DNA of 64,000 nt from Zymoseptoria tritici IPO323 (Eukaryota; Ascomycota; Dothideomycetes; Mycosphaerellales; Mycosphaerellaceae). The position numbers and the translations under genes are program-made. The DNA lies in contig NC_018216.1 of assembly GCF_000219625.1 (NCBI RefSeq), forward strand, positions 3,038,001 to 3,102,000, written 5' to 3'. The notes beneath the pieces are model-generated. The model saw only the letters and a program-made list of their open reading frames with translations. It was not told where the DNA came from and made no database searches. The first letter of the stretch is position 1; every line of letters starts with the position of its first letter. Positions 31,683 to 42,096 of the stretch are shown one piece after another.

Positions 31683-34600
31683 TCAGCGTTTCTTCGCTGT
31701 CCCAATATGTGTCCCATGGACTTTGCTTCCAAATCCCAAACTACTCTTCGTCTCCTGCCAATGTGACTGCAGCGGACTGAGATGCAGCAACATTAGTGTG
31801 CGGGAAGACTTGCCAGCAGTGGTGCCACCCAGCGAAGATTGGAGAAGGTAGGTCAACTGTGGAGACGGTGTTAGCTGTTGATCGATCATCCTTGAAGTAA
31901 ATGGTAGGCGTACCTTGCTGTTCCTGTATGGCACATGCGCATCAGCATTGCCGCCCTTGTTACCCAGCGCCATGATGACATCCCCGAGACTAGACAGGCT
32001 CTTGTTGATGGCCTGAGTCTCTTTCATCCGACTGCCTTCGGCGCCAGATTGCTTCAGACGCTCGCTACCGGCAAGATCCACGAGATTGAGGACGCCTTCG
32101 CTGCTTTCATTTGTCGCAGCGCATGAACCCTTGAGAGTCAGCATGAAGATGCTGTGACTTCGAGAACTGCGCTCGTTGGCTTTCGTGGCTGCTACTCGGC
32201 GGTTCTTTGCTGCAGTTTCAAGAAGGTTGTTGACCGCTTTCTCCGTATACGCGGCCGGTGCAAGGTCGTTGATCGGATCGTCTCCTTCAACGGGAGCTGC
32301 CGGCGGCCAGTCTGCTTCGCTTGTGGGAGGCGGCCACAGTGTTACAGACGTCAAGTTCGAGACGGAGGTCTTCCCTGTGGCTGTATCGTGGTGAATTTCA
32401 TGCTTTTCCTTCTTCTTCCCACGCACGCTTGCAGCAAGTTCGTCCTCGTCGTCCCAGGTTTTAGCATCGCCGAGAAGATCGTTCAAAGTCTCATTGTAGA
32501 CTTCCACAAAGGATGCCTCGACAGCGTACTCCCACCCTTTCTCCTTCAGGCGTGCCATCTCCGCAAGCAGCAAACCAATCGAGCTAGGAATGATACCTCC
32601 AGGACCCGACATGCCGTACGTTTTACCGCTTCCAGTCTGTCCATACGACAGTATGCTGACATTGTAGCCATCGACAACGGACTGAATAAGATCCTGGCAT
32701 TCCTGAAACACGAGATCGTTGCTGGTGCCTGGCGTGAATACTCGGTCAAAGGCGTACTTGTCCTTCTCGTTGATCACCTTGCCAGTGGCCGACTTCTTGG
32801 TGGGTGCGTGTACTACCATCTCCTTGCAGCCGTCTAGGGAGTCCTCGTCGACATACTCAACCTTTGCTGGATCGTCTTCGCCGTTCAAGAGAGGCCTTGT
32901 TCGCACAAATACACGGATGTTACCCCTCAATTCGAGAATCATCGCGTTGAGCTTTCGCCGTAGCACTTCTTCCTTGCGAAGAGTGTCGAGGGTGGCATCT
33001 TTTTGTGCGACCGCTTCCTGCAGCTTCTCGCGCATTGTTGTGAATTCGTGGCTTTGCGCTTCCTGGTTGCCCTCTAAGAAGTGCGTCTTGGAGACGAGTG
33101 CATTCTTCTCTTCCTCCAGCGTGGTGATCTTGGCCTCGTACACGGCAATTCTGTTCCTCAGACTGGTTGTCGTCAAGTTGCTGGCATCGAGCTGGCTTTG
33201 AAGACTGGCAATTGTATCCCGCATCGTCTGCACTTCCGTCGCGGACTCGCTCGCACGACTTTGTCCAGCCTGTTGCAGACCATCAATCTCTTTCTGCAGT
33301 CTCGACAGTGCGCGGTCGTGATCCACACGCATAGCCTCCATCTCGTCCCAATGTTGCGAAGTCAGGTCTGCCGTCTCCGAGTCCTTCTTCCTCTGCCACG
33401 CCTTTTGTGCTTCTTCCATCTCCTTTGTAAAGCGATCGGACTCCTTCTCACGCTCTCTCTCTATCCATTGCTCTTCCTTCTCGCGCCTCGCTTGAATATC
33501 GGCCAACTCCCTCTCGTGCTTCCTCTCCAGATCAACCATTTCTCGCTCTTGATCTCGGCGCACTTGTCGCAAGTCGGTCGATGTGGTGTGTAGTTCATTT
33601 CGTGCTCGTTCGAGATCGCTGGCTATCGTGCGCTTTTGGGAGATGAGTTCGCGGTTCTCCTCGGTAAGCTCCTGGACCCGTGTCTTGAACAATGCGAGGC
33701 TCTCTTCAAGAGCATTTTTGGCTTGCGCCTGGCCATCGAACTTCGATTGCATCTGTGCCTCCATTCGCTGAAAGACGACTTCCATGTCGTCGAGTCGGCC
33801 TTTGGTGTCCCATGCTGCGATAGGTGTAAGCTTCTCTTTGGTCAAGAAAATAGGCATGTCTCTGGTCTTCACGCCTGTAACAGGCGTCCGCAGACCAGAC
33901 ATGTAGTGTTTCTGCTTGGTCGGTGAAGGGGTCTGAAGGGATTGAGCAGACTGGGTGTGACGAAGGGAAGGTTGACAGGAGAATTTGGGGATCTTTGACG
34001 GCGAAATGGCCTCCTTGATGCTCTCAAGAGAAGGTCGATGCCGCGAATGAACGCGCGCTTCTGGTGTGAGTGACATCTTCTCGAATGCTGCAATAAGAGA
34101 TACATTACGCGAGGTTTGTCTGGCGCCAACAGGACCTCCTTTGTCTTGGTGCTGAGATGGCGCGGATGATATGGACGAGGCAGATGTCTGGCGAGAGTAT
34201 TGTCCGGAAGACCGAACGCTGCTGTCGCCGTCACTCGAGTACGCGCCAGAGAGTTGAGCTCTGACGCTTGCAGACGGAGGCTGCGTTTTGTTGTTGTGGA
34301 GATCGCCATTTGTGCGTGTCTTGCGGAGTGTGATGCCTTGTGTAGCTGAGTTGAATGAAAGAACTGGTGTACCTTTGCGCTTTCCTGAACTCCCTCCTTC
34401 TGAATCCGATTCCTGATCATTGTCCGATGAAGGGATGTTGGCAACACTCGCTGGTCGTGATGGTGCTGTTTGTCGTAGGCCGTTGACTTGTTTGAACGCT
34501 CCACGAATGCTGCCAATGGAGGTCGTATTCGAAGCATTGGATGTGGTGCGGTAGGAGTTGTGACTTGTGGCAGGTCGCGTGCCGAAGCCTGCTGTGGAGT

Positions 34601-34934
34601 TGCTGAATGTCTTGAGGCGAGACTGAGCCGTGACTGGTTCACCGGCGCGCTCTGCCAGTGTCTTACGCTGTTTCGTGGGCGGCTCGGGCACTGCTGGGGT
34701 CAGTTGGCGTCGCTTTCCAGCGTCGGGTCCGGACGACGTACATCCAGTGATCTTGTGCTTGTAGATGCCGTTGACGTAAGACGTCGGCGGTGCCATGTTC
34801 CCTGCGGATCGTGTGTTGAGGTCGCTGGAGGTCGTTTCCTGGAGCGTCCTTGATCCTGCCAGCGCTGGCAACTTCGAAGGCGGTTTCAGCCCCGAAGGAC
34901 GCACATTCTCCATCTGCGAATGCGGTCGGTCCAT
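31683..34934 (-). CDS. klpA: Kinesin-14, C-terminal motor (KlpA/Kar3 type)
   Basis: Two exons, 34934-31914 and 31856-31683, give 1064 residues. The N-terminal ~370 residues are Ser/Thr/Arg-rich and disordered and likely hold the second microtubule site. A long coiled coil follows (EENRELISQKRTIASDLERA onward to the motor). The motor begins at the family's neck, ELRGNIRVFVRTRP, then P-loop GQTGSGKTYGM, switch I NERSSRSHS and switch II DLAGSERLKQSGAEG, ending KVHGTHIGTAKKR. The motor at the C-terminus makes it minus-end-directed kinesin-14, acting in spindle organisation and nuclear movement. The intron at 31857-31913 is 57 nt, has a GCTAAC branch site and no stop, so it can be missed; its removal restores YRNSKLTYLLQSSLGG. 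An insert (TTAGKSS) after SLGG is a little unusual. Confidence 0.95.
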   Translation of the reverse strand: MDRPHSQMENVRPSGLKPPSKLPALAGSRTLQETTSSDLNTRSAGNMAPPTSYVNGIYKHKITGCTSSGPDAGKRRQLTPAVPEPPTKQRKTLAERAGEPVTAQSRLKTFSNSTAGFGTRPATSHNSYRTTSNASNTTSIGSIRGAFKQVNGLRQTAPSRPASVANIPSSDNDQESDSEGGSSGKRKGTPVLSFNSATQGITLRKTRTNGDLHNNKTQPPSASVRAQLSGAYSSDGDSSVRSSGQYSRQTSASSISSAPSQHQDKGGPVGARQTSRNVSLIAAFEKMSLTPEARVHSRHRPSLESIKEAISPSKIPKFSCQPSLRHTQSAQSLQTPSPTKQKHYMSGLRTPVTGVKTRDMPIFLTKEKLTPIAAWDTKGRLDDMEVVFQRMEAQMQSKFDGQAQAKNALEESLALFKTRVQELTEENRELISQKRTIASDLERARNELHTTSTDLRQVRRDQEREMVDLERKHERELADIQARREKEEQWIEREREKESDRFTKEMEEAQKAWQRKKDSETADLTSQHWDEMEAMRVDHDRALSRLQKEIDGLQQAGQSRASESATEVQTMRDTIASLQSQLDASNLTTTSLRNRIAVYEAKITTLEEEKNALVSKTHFLEGNQEAQSHEFTTMREKLQEAVAQKDATLDTLRKEEVLRRKLNAMILELRGNIRVFVRTRPLLNGEDDPAKVEYVDEDSLDGCKEMVVHAPTKKSATGKVINEKDKYAFDRVFTPGTSNDLVFQECQDLIQSVVDGYNVSILSYGQTGSGKTYGMSGPGGIIPSSIGLLLAEMARLKEKGWEYAVEASFVEVYNETLNDLLGDAKTWDDEDELAASVRGKKKEKHEIHHDTATGKTSVSNLTSVTLWPPPTSEADWPPAAPVEGDDPINDLAPAAYTEKAVNNLLETAAKNRRVAATKANERSSRSHSIFMLTLKGSCAATNESSEGVLNLVDLAGSERLKQSGAEGSRMKETQAINKSLSSLGDVIMALGNKGGNADAHVPYRNSKVRLPFTSRMIDQQLTPSPQLTYLLQSSLGGTTAGKSSRTLMLLHLSPLQSHWQETKSSLGFGSKVHGTHIGTAKKR
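31857..31913 (-). other. In-frame 57-nt intron in the kinesin gene
   Basis: GTACGC donor, GCTAAC branch and CCACAG acceptor. The translated intron would split the invariant NSKLTYLLQ motif of the motor, which shows it must be spliced out for function. Confidence 0.85.
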
Positions 34935-35624
34935 GGTCGTGGTGGTGAGGACGTTGTTCGAATTCCAAGAGATGCGTCAAGCCGAAGCGAGGGTATTGAA
35001 CCAAGTCATGACCTCCGCGCGCGCGCAATGCCGTCGTCTCTCCAAAAGCTGATGATGTTCGTGTAAAGCCGTTGGACGTTGATCTGTTTTGGAGCGCGTA
35101 CAGACTCGGACGGTTCGGTCCGTGAAGATCCGAGACATTCGCACATTCGCGCTTCTGACCCTCCGTACAGAGCAAGATCACAAGGAAAATGTAAGGTAAC
35201 AACACGATCACCGTCAACCTAACTATACTGGCTATGACATGCTTTTCACGTAATGCCTCGTACCGTTCCGGACGGGATAGTGGGCATCTCTCTGTAGCTC
35301 ACAAGCTGTGGCCCAAGCTCCGACATGCCCGAGCATTGACCGGTTGTCGGGTAGCTTGTTCACACCTCCATGATCGTTCTGGTTCTTTCCACTACCATGC
35401 ACTCGAAGCGAATTGGCCGACGGCCGATGGATCCGATCTCTGGACGGTGAAGAGCTTGGATCTGTGGGCGCAGCACAAGAAGTCTCAACACCGAGGCAGG
35501 TCAAGTTCTTCTCCAGGCCACAGCCCTACAGGCCATGGAGCTGATGAAAAAGTTGCTATACATGGGGTGAGCCATTTATAGGGATTGGATGCTCAGCCGG
35601 CGAGGGCGTCGCAGACTGAACGAA
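34935..35624. other. Intergenic region upstream of the kinesin gene
   Basis: Holds the kinesin promoter. Open frames at 34663-35217 and 35234-35581 have no recognisable features. Confidence 0.4.
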
Positions 35625-35834
35625 GGGTGAGCTTCTTCCAGGTCATGTTTGTGTTGGTACAGCCGGTGAGGGCATGCACTTCACGAAGTACGAAGGGTGA
35701 GCTTCGTACAGGTTGGGTTTGTGGTCATGCAGCCGTTGAGGGCATGCACTTCACGAAGTACGAAGGGTGAGCTTCGTACAGGTTGGGTTTGTGGTTATGC
35801 AGCCGTTGAAGGCATACATTTCACGCTGCGGTCA
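35625..35834. repeat. 70-bp tandem repeat with embedded hairpin
   Basis: Three copies start at 35625, 35695 and 35765 (GGGTGAGCTTC). The last two are almost identical. At the copy junctions lies a perfect inverted repeat GTACGAAG-GGTGAG-CTTCGTAC (35688-35709 and 35758-35779). The array ends 24 bp past the stop codon of the minus-strand gene at 35858, so it would lie in that gene's 3' UTR. Confidence 0.75.
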
Positions 35835-35857
35835 GCTAGTCCATCGGAAGAGCCACC

Positions 35858-36553
35858 TTACTTTTTGCCGCCGAAGGGCTCATATCGCAGCTTCGTTGGG
35901 CCGTCCTTGTCGGAGCCGATCGTGGACCGGGGCATCTCGTCCGTCTCGCTGAGAGCTCGATTATGGAGACTGTGAGGGCCCGGCGCCGGTCGTCGAGCCT
36001 GTTGATGCGCTTGACCATCGGTGAGCTCCTTCGGCGCATCCTCGAAGAGCCACCTCGCCAGCTCTATGATGTCGGGCTCGGCTTCGCTCAGCGTCGTGTC
36101 CGTCATTCCAACTTGGTAGCAGATTCCCCGCTCATCCTTTCCTTCGCGCAAGCCCTCAATGATGAGCTCGGCCTCCTCTGCACAATCCTCATCGGTGACG
36201 AGGATGCACAAACTGTCGAGCTTCCCCGCTATCGCCCTGCTCAGGTCGACGGCATGAGGACCGCACGCTATTTGCTTCATCGTGGCAAACTCCTCCGGCG
36301 CAACCTCGAACACCCACCTCGCCAGCTCTATGATGTCGGGCTCGTCAAAGCCAAGCATCGTATCAATCTCACCAATTTGGTGGCACATCTCCTCCCGATT
36401 CAACCCTTTGCGCAAGCCCTCCATGATGCCTTCGGCCTCCTTTTCCTCGGCTCCGTCAGCCACAATGTTCAGCTTTTCGACTCGCGCCGCGATCTCCTTT
36501 TTCAATTCTTCGGCACGTGCACCGCCTGCTATGTCTTGGATTGTAGCGCTCAT
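35858..36553 (-). CDS. Orphan protein with duplicated helical domain
   Basis: I take the start at 36553 (MSATIQDIAGG); the frame is open to 36625. The ~231-residue protein has two copies of one domain of about 60 residues. The shared core is EPDIIELARW(V/L)FE(V/D)AP, preceded by EAE(G/L)I(M/I)EGLR(K/E)G and C(H/Y)Q(I/V)G. The copies differ enough for an old duplication. Charge is strongly acidic and no signal peptide or membrane segment is seen, so the protein is probably cytosolic or nuclear. The tail is basic and Pro-rich. I do not recognise a family. No intron is needed. Confidence 0.6.
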   Translation of the reverse strand: MSATIQDIAGGARAEELKKEIAARVEKLNIVADGAEEKEAEGIMEGLRKGLNREEMCHQIGEIDTMLGFDEPDIIELARWVFEVAPEEFATMKQIACGPHAVDLSRAIAGKLDSLCILVTDEDCAEEAELIIEGLREGKDERGICYQVGMTDTTLSEAEPDIIELARWLFEDAPKELTDGQAHQQARRPAPGPHSLHNRALSETDEMPRSTIGSDKDGPTKLRYEPFGGKK

Positions 36554-36625
36554 CGTTGCGATTGTTGATTGCGGTTGTGTTGTTTCGTGAGTGGTGTGGT
36601 GGTTTGTTTGTGTTGGTGTGGGCAA

Positions 36626-37197
36626 GGTTGGTGAAGAATTTCGATCTCGTGCTCGTCCTTGTTTCGAACTCCACCGCCCACCGCGCGCAAACGCACTAGC
36701 GCGGATTGGCCGCGACTGTCATCTTCTGTCGGAGTCGAAACCCTGATGCTGGAATCGACCTCTGTTCCAGGCTTCGCTCTGAGCGCTACATGTGATTGAT
36801 CCCATCTTCACACTACGGACCTGCCCTCTTCAGTGACCGCCCGGGAAAAGAAGTTGGCCCAGAAAAGTCGAGAGACTCTCCAAAGCAACAGCGACGACTA
36901 CGGTCATGTTTCGCGATCCACATCGCGGAACGAGGGATGTACTGGCGGGAGAGCTCGGCATGAAAGTCCTACGGGACTCTCTGGCGGCGGAAAGGACTAT
37001 GGTCACGCCGTCCGACCTATGCAGCGGTGCAAGAAGCGCATTACGGAGACGAATTAGCTGCACGATATCTCAGCAACTCTATCGGCAATGAAGGACCGTG
37101 GTGACGCCCTCCGATCTGTACGGCAATGCGAGGAGTGTGCTCGAGAGAGTTGATTTCATCATTATAGAATGCATATCCAACCACAACATCCGCCGAC
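36626..37197. repeat. Intergenic region with degenerate 99-bp tandem repeats
   Basis: Starting points GACTACGGTCATG (36896), GACTATGGTCACG (36995) and GACCGTGGTGACG (37094) are spaced exactly 99 bp, so three diverged copies are present at about 36894-37190. The first 30 bp of each are the best conserved. A minus-strand frame crosses two copies without a stop, but no real protein is supported. Confidence 0.45.
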
Positions 37198-38172
37198 TCA
37201 ACCCAATCGCATCAAGCTCGAGATCTGCTCGTACACAGCGAAGACGATTCCTCCCGAGAGTACGAGACGAGACAATCGCATGGTGGACCCCCTCCAGAAG
37301 CCCTTCACGCCGCCATCTCGCCATGTTCCGACAATCGCATCGACAAGTCGCTCTCCTCGGGCACTCTGAGACCGCGTCTTGATCGTGTCTAGCGGTTGCG
37401 TTGCATATACCGTCGCCACGCCTGCGATGGCGCCCATGGCGAAGGTCTCGTACACTCGAACGGGCGGCGTGCCATACCGGGTTTGGTATTGGGATCTCAT
37501 TGCATTGTATGCTCCCATCCTGACGGCAGAGGTACCGGCTTGCTTCGCTGTAGTGGAGACCAGACCTCGATAGATTCCGGCAAGGCCCTGCTCCTGGATC
37601 AGGATCGAGATGCCATGCATCGTTGACCGGAACCGTTTTGCACCCTTTGCATCGTCGATCAATGCAGTCTTGATCCTCTCCGTCGGTGTGACTGCGATGA
37701 CGCTCTCAGTGGCTCCGGCGAGCATACCAGCGAAGACTCCCCGGGCGGATGATAGACGTCCTTGTTCATCGGCGAGTGCATTTCGGATTGCGTCAAAGGT
37801 TGTAAAGCGTACTCCAGCCTTCAAGGCGGTGCCGACCACAAGAGCGCCACATCCAGTGTACAGTCCGGCGAGTCCTTCGCTGGATACCGTTTGTTGGAGT
37901 AGACGGAACGGACTGGCTGTGGGGAGGTTGGAAGGGACTTTGAGTTGAGCTCGTGTTTTGGCAAATTCAAACTGTGGTTGTCAGCATCAGCATTACCTTA
38001 TCCATAGCGTAAGTGGATTGCGAATTACCGGATATGTTATTGAGGCCTCCACGCCTCCCGCTATACTGCCAGCAAGGAGTGATTGTAAAGGCGTGATGTT
38101 TTGCGATTTCTTGACTTGTGGAAGGGGGAGAGGTAGCTTTGGAAGCACAGTAGTAGTCTTTGTGTCAGCCAT
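37198..38172 (-). CDS. Mitochondrial tricarboxylate carrier (Ctp1-like)
   Basis: Two exons, 38172-38029 and 37971-37198, give 305 residues, the usual carrier length. The start MADTKTTTVLP is chosen because the upstream extension does not look like a carrier. Three mitochondrial-carrier repeats are visible, with signatures YPFEFAKTR, TPTERIKTA and QPLDTIKTR (PX[DE]XX[KR] class). The phrase TYPFEFAKTRAQLK and the substrate-contact style ERIKTA fit the citrate/tricarboxylate transporter group. It would exchange citrate or related acids for malate across the inner mitochondrial membrane. The intron at 37972-38028 is 57 nt and contains a stop. The gene is divergent from the Zn2Cys6 regulator with 273 bp between starts. 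It may be the housekeeping Ctp1 or an Mtt1-like carrier dedicated to the neighbouring cluster. Confidence 0.85.
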
Positions 38173-38445
38173 TCTCGTAGATGTAGGAAAACGTCGGGTT
38201 GGAGGACAGGATGACAGGCGTTTTGTGAAGCAACATGGTCCTGCAATGAATGCTGTTTTGAGGCGACCCTTCGCGATGCTCTCGTGCACGATAGATTGCT
38301 GCGGTTGACATCGCAGCCGCGGAGAGCGATGTCAGGCGAGGATCGCCGCGGAAATCCGCTCCGCGGAGACTGTGCCCTCCGTGGCGAATGCCCGTGCCTC
38401 TCAACAACTTTCTCCGCGCATCCCGGATCATTTCACGCCCTAACA

Positions 38446-40638
38446 ATGTCATCAACAACTCCACGGAGAGGACGAGTCAGCAAGGCGGCCTGTCAATTCT
38501 GCAAGAGCCGAAAACTGAGATGCGACAATCTAGCTCCGCGGTGCAGTAACTGCTGCTCGTACGACAAAGAATGTGCATATGCCGAGCGGAGTCGAGGGAC
38601 GAGGCCCACCAACGCGATCATATCGTCGCTCCGGGAAGAGAACCGGCTTCTGCGCTCCCAAATCTCCCCGGAGCCCGCAGATGGCAGGCCATTCCCATCG
38701 CCACCAGCGGCTCAAGCCCAGCAAGACAATGTGGAGATATCCCATGACACTGGATCGACATCTCACAGTGCCACTGCCAGGCCGATAACACCGAGCAACC
38801 GTGCACCGGCGTCCATCAGTAAGAATGCGACATATCATGGCCCGACCAGCACTCTTTACGATGAGAGTCCGGTCACGCAGCAATGGTTCACCGAGGAGCG
38901 AGAGTCTCGCATGTCTACCATGCTATTTGCAGAAGCAGCACGGCAAAGACAAATGGAAGCTGTCAACGCTGCTCGAGGACTGCTCGACTTTGACGGTGTA
39001 GACCCGGAGATGGGACTTCATCTCTTGAATTTGCACTGGAATCGTCAACACCATTCTTTTCTCGTGACATATCGGCCAGCCTTCATGCGTGACATGGCAT
39101 GTCAGGGTCCTTACTTTTCCAAGATCCTGCTGAATGCCATATACTTCGGAAGTGCCAAGTTCAGTCCCAGGCTTGACCTTCGAAAGGATCCCCAGGACGT
39201 TCGTACAGCTGGTTGGCGATTTCGTCAGCGGGTGCGTGAACTACTAGGCGAGGCGATGGACCAGAGCAAGATCACGACGATTCAGGCACTGCTGCAGATG
39301 ACGAATTCCTTGTTCGCATTGGGCGATGAGCAGAGTGCAGCCTGGTTATACGCCGGACTTGCGTTCCGCATGATTATCGACATCGGCATCCATGTCGATG
39401 CGACTCTGATGCCAAACGTGCGAGGACTCCAAGAAGAAGACATAGAGATTCGGCGACGAGTCTTCTGGAGCGCATTCGTGATTGACAAAATTCAGTCATT
39501 GTACCAAGGACGACCTGCGACACTCCAGGTCTCTCAATGCGATGTCCCGACAGTCTTCAAAGATGAGTATGAGGAACTGGAAACCTGGAGTCCTTTTGCA
39601 TATAGCAGCGGGAACTTGTCTTTCTCAGGCTCTTGCAGCCACAGCGTCTCCACGTTCACGCAATTGTGCCGCCTGTGCATTATTTTGAACCAAATTCTCA
39701 ACAAGTTGTACAAGGAGAAACGAGCGGTCGAGGGTCCCGATGCTCTGACGAAGGATCTTGCCTCTCTGGAGCAAGAGCTCACTCGCTGGACGGACCAGCT
39801 CCCAGTGCATTTGAGCCTGGATCTGGATCGACATGCCACAGATTCTTCACCGCCTCACGTCTTGTCCTTGTTGTGAGTATCTTGAAGTGAAAGCCATGGC
39901 CGTCCTCACTACTAACAACTCACTAGGGCCATGGCCAATGTCATAAGCATACTACTTCACAGGCCTTTCGTGAGCGACGGCCATCTCCACTCAACATCGC
40001 CTGCGGTCGCTGTCGACTCTTTCAAAAAATGTGCGGCGGCCGCAACGAACATCGTCAAATTGGTGAAGATCTACGATCGTACGTTCAGTGTGAGCCGAGC
40101 ACCCTACCTGATCTCCTACGCCACATACGTCGCGGCCACAATCCATGTTCGCATAGCCTCAACACGAGGAGCACCTTCGGAAGCTCACGAGTGTCTGCGA
40201 ACATGTCTCAAAGTGCTCCGACAAAACAGCGAGACAAATTATGCTGTGCGCAAAGCTATCTTCGTGATCGAAGGCTTGATGCAAAGGATGCATGTAGATG
40301 CCGCAAGTCCACAGGTCACGACAGAAAGCCCGAGCTCGCAATCTCGGACCTTTCAGACGGAAGATCGCGATGCGATCGTCTCGCGGAACAACGACCACTA
40401 CGCCGGATGGGAGCCAACCTTTGTCGCTGGCAACATGGCACCCGATCTGGATGTGGATGCCATCATACGAAGCTTCATGCAAGAACAAGGCGTGAGCGAT
40501 GTCAACTCAATGGCCGCACAGGAGCAAGCACTTTCCAACAATTACGGCGACCCGAATTGTCAGCCGACGGGCGGGATGCAGCGATTCGATGATATGATTT
40601 TTGGCTTCAACGCTGCAGACTTCGACACTCTTCTATGA
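38446..40638 (+). CDS. Zn2Cys6 transcription factor
   Basis: Two exons, 38446-39872 and 39927-40638, give 712 residues. The start at 38446 puts the zinc cluster at residues 16-43 with spacing C-x2-C-x6-C-x6-C-x2-C-x6-C (KAACQFCKSRKLRCDNLAPR). A fungal-specific transcription factor middle domain follows, with LLNLHWNRQHHSFLVTYRPA and FVIDKIQSLYQGRPATLQ. The 54-nt intron has a GTGAGT donor and CTAAC branch. The protein is nuclear and binds CGG-type half sites. It sits between a tricarboxylate carrier (divergent) and a PrpF-like enzyme (convergent, stops 11 bp apart), so it is the likely local regulator. Confidence 0.9.
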
Positions 40639-40649
40639 AACGCCATGAC

Positions 40650-42096
40650 CTATGCTACGAAGCACACATTTCCTTCAAACAACCGTCGAGCCGTCCGCCA
40701 CAGCTTGACGCTCTCGACCTCTCCGTCGCGCAACTGTGCTTCAGCGCCGATTGTGCCAGTGGGATGTCGAAGGTTCACTTTTCGCGATGTGGTGCCTTCG
40801 TCCGTTCCGCTGTCCCGACGGGATGTGACCACCGAACCTGTTGCGATTCGGTATTGCTCGGCCTTCTTTGCGATGGTGTTTGCTATTGTGCCAGGTGTGC
40901 AAATGGCAGAAGCGAGGCATACGGCGCCCGTAAGCTGGAGACTGCCGTGCACCTTTCCCATACTGAATGCGGTGACCTCGACATCGGGTATCTCCTTGCC
41001 ACTGTCGATGGTCAGAGCCGGCTCGGAGAGCATGGCAATTTTGGGTGTTCCGCGTGTCTTTGCTGCCGCGGCCAGATCTGCGGCGAGGCCCATTTGGACA
41101 GCACCACGGCAACGGACAGCTTCGATGAAGTCCAAGAAAAATGCGGAGTCTGCGCCGGTGGCCATGATGCTTTCCGGTATCGATTTCGAATCAACAAGAA
41201 CGAAGGGATTCGCAGCATCAACGAGACTCACAGTCACGTCGGCGGATGGCCGCACGATCGTGCCGGGAATGTGCAAGAATTCTGTCGGTTGACCGGATGG
41301 AAGCATCAGTCCCGTCATGGAGCCTGCGGGCTTCTCAAAAGCAACATCGATCCGGCTTCCCGCGGCTCGAGTGCCAGGAAGTGTCAGATCTCCATCTTCG
41401 ACGTAGTGTCCATCCTCATCAACTTCCATGGTCTCGACAATCACACGCCCAGTGTTGGTGTTGAGAATGCGAACATCGACATGTTCAGCTCCAGGAGGAA
41501 CCACGACGAGTCCTTCGTCCACCGCGAATGGTCCCACTCCTGAGCATATATTCCCGCAGTCTGCGAAGCGTACAAGTCAGCCATAGCCCAGACGATGATG
41601 GTTCGATGCAGAGCAAACCCTGCTGGTATTGTCGTGGAACAGTCTCGGGCCACTGCATGCCTGTTACACTTTAGTACTTACTGCCTGTAAAGTCAAGTTT
41701 TGGACTGCCAATGGAGACCTGGACGAATGTGTATTCGACATCGCAATCTGGTCGCTCGGATGGAGCAATCACGGCGACTTTGGAAGTGGTGCTGGTCGCT
41801 CCGGCTACACCGTTCAATTGCTTCGGATCCGAGTCGTTCGAGCCCATCGCTGCGAGGATGATCGGTGCCCATTTCTCTCGCTGTGGTGGCAGGTCTCGTT
41901 GATGGAGGAAGAGACCTTTGGAGGTACCAGCTCGCATCCAGACCGCTGGAAGCATCCTTCTCTGTCGGCGTGGTGCGTGACGCATAGTTGGGACGTCAAC
42001 TGCCATTGCTGGGAAGGGAAAGAAGCGAGATATCGGATGTGCTGTGTTTGGTATTGGGGCGAGGTAGGTCATGAAACGGAAGAAGCGCTTCGACAT
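40650..42096 (-). CDS. PrpF-family isomerase (methylaconitate / aconitate isomerase type)
   Basis: Two exons, 42096-41682 and 41560-40650, give 441 residues. The start could also be the ATG at 42006; the extra 30 residues are hydrophobic and basic and might be a targeting leader. PrpF signatures are clear: RMLPAVWMRAGTSKGLFLH near the start, and GNCGNICSGVGPFAVDEG across the splice junction, with the Cys that the family uses near the active site. PrpF proteins isomerise 2-methylaconitate; the Ustilago aconitate-delta-isomerase Adi1, making trans-aconitate, belongs to this family. Which acid is used here cannot be told from sequence. The 121-nt intron has donor GTAAGT and a GCTGAC branch. It shares a 607-bp divergent promoter with an MFS transporter. 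Confidence 0.85.

Noticed and set aside
35625..35834. CRISPR-like array
   Set aside because: The 70-bp units are contiguous with no spacers, and the genome is eukaryotic.
35585..35975. Plus-strand frames over the 70-bp repeats as a small repeat protein
   Set aside because: The 70-bp unit shifts frame each copy, and no start, domain or conserved frame is seen.
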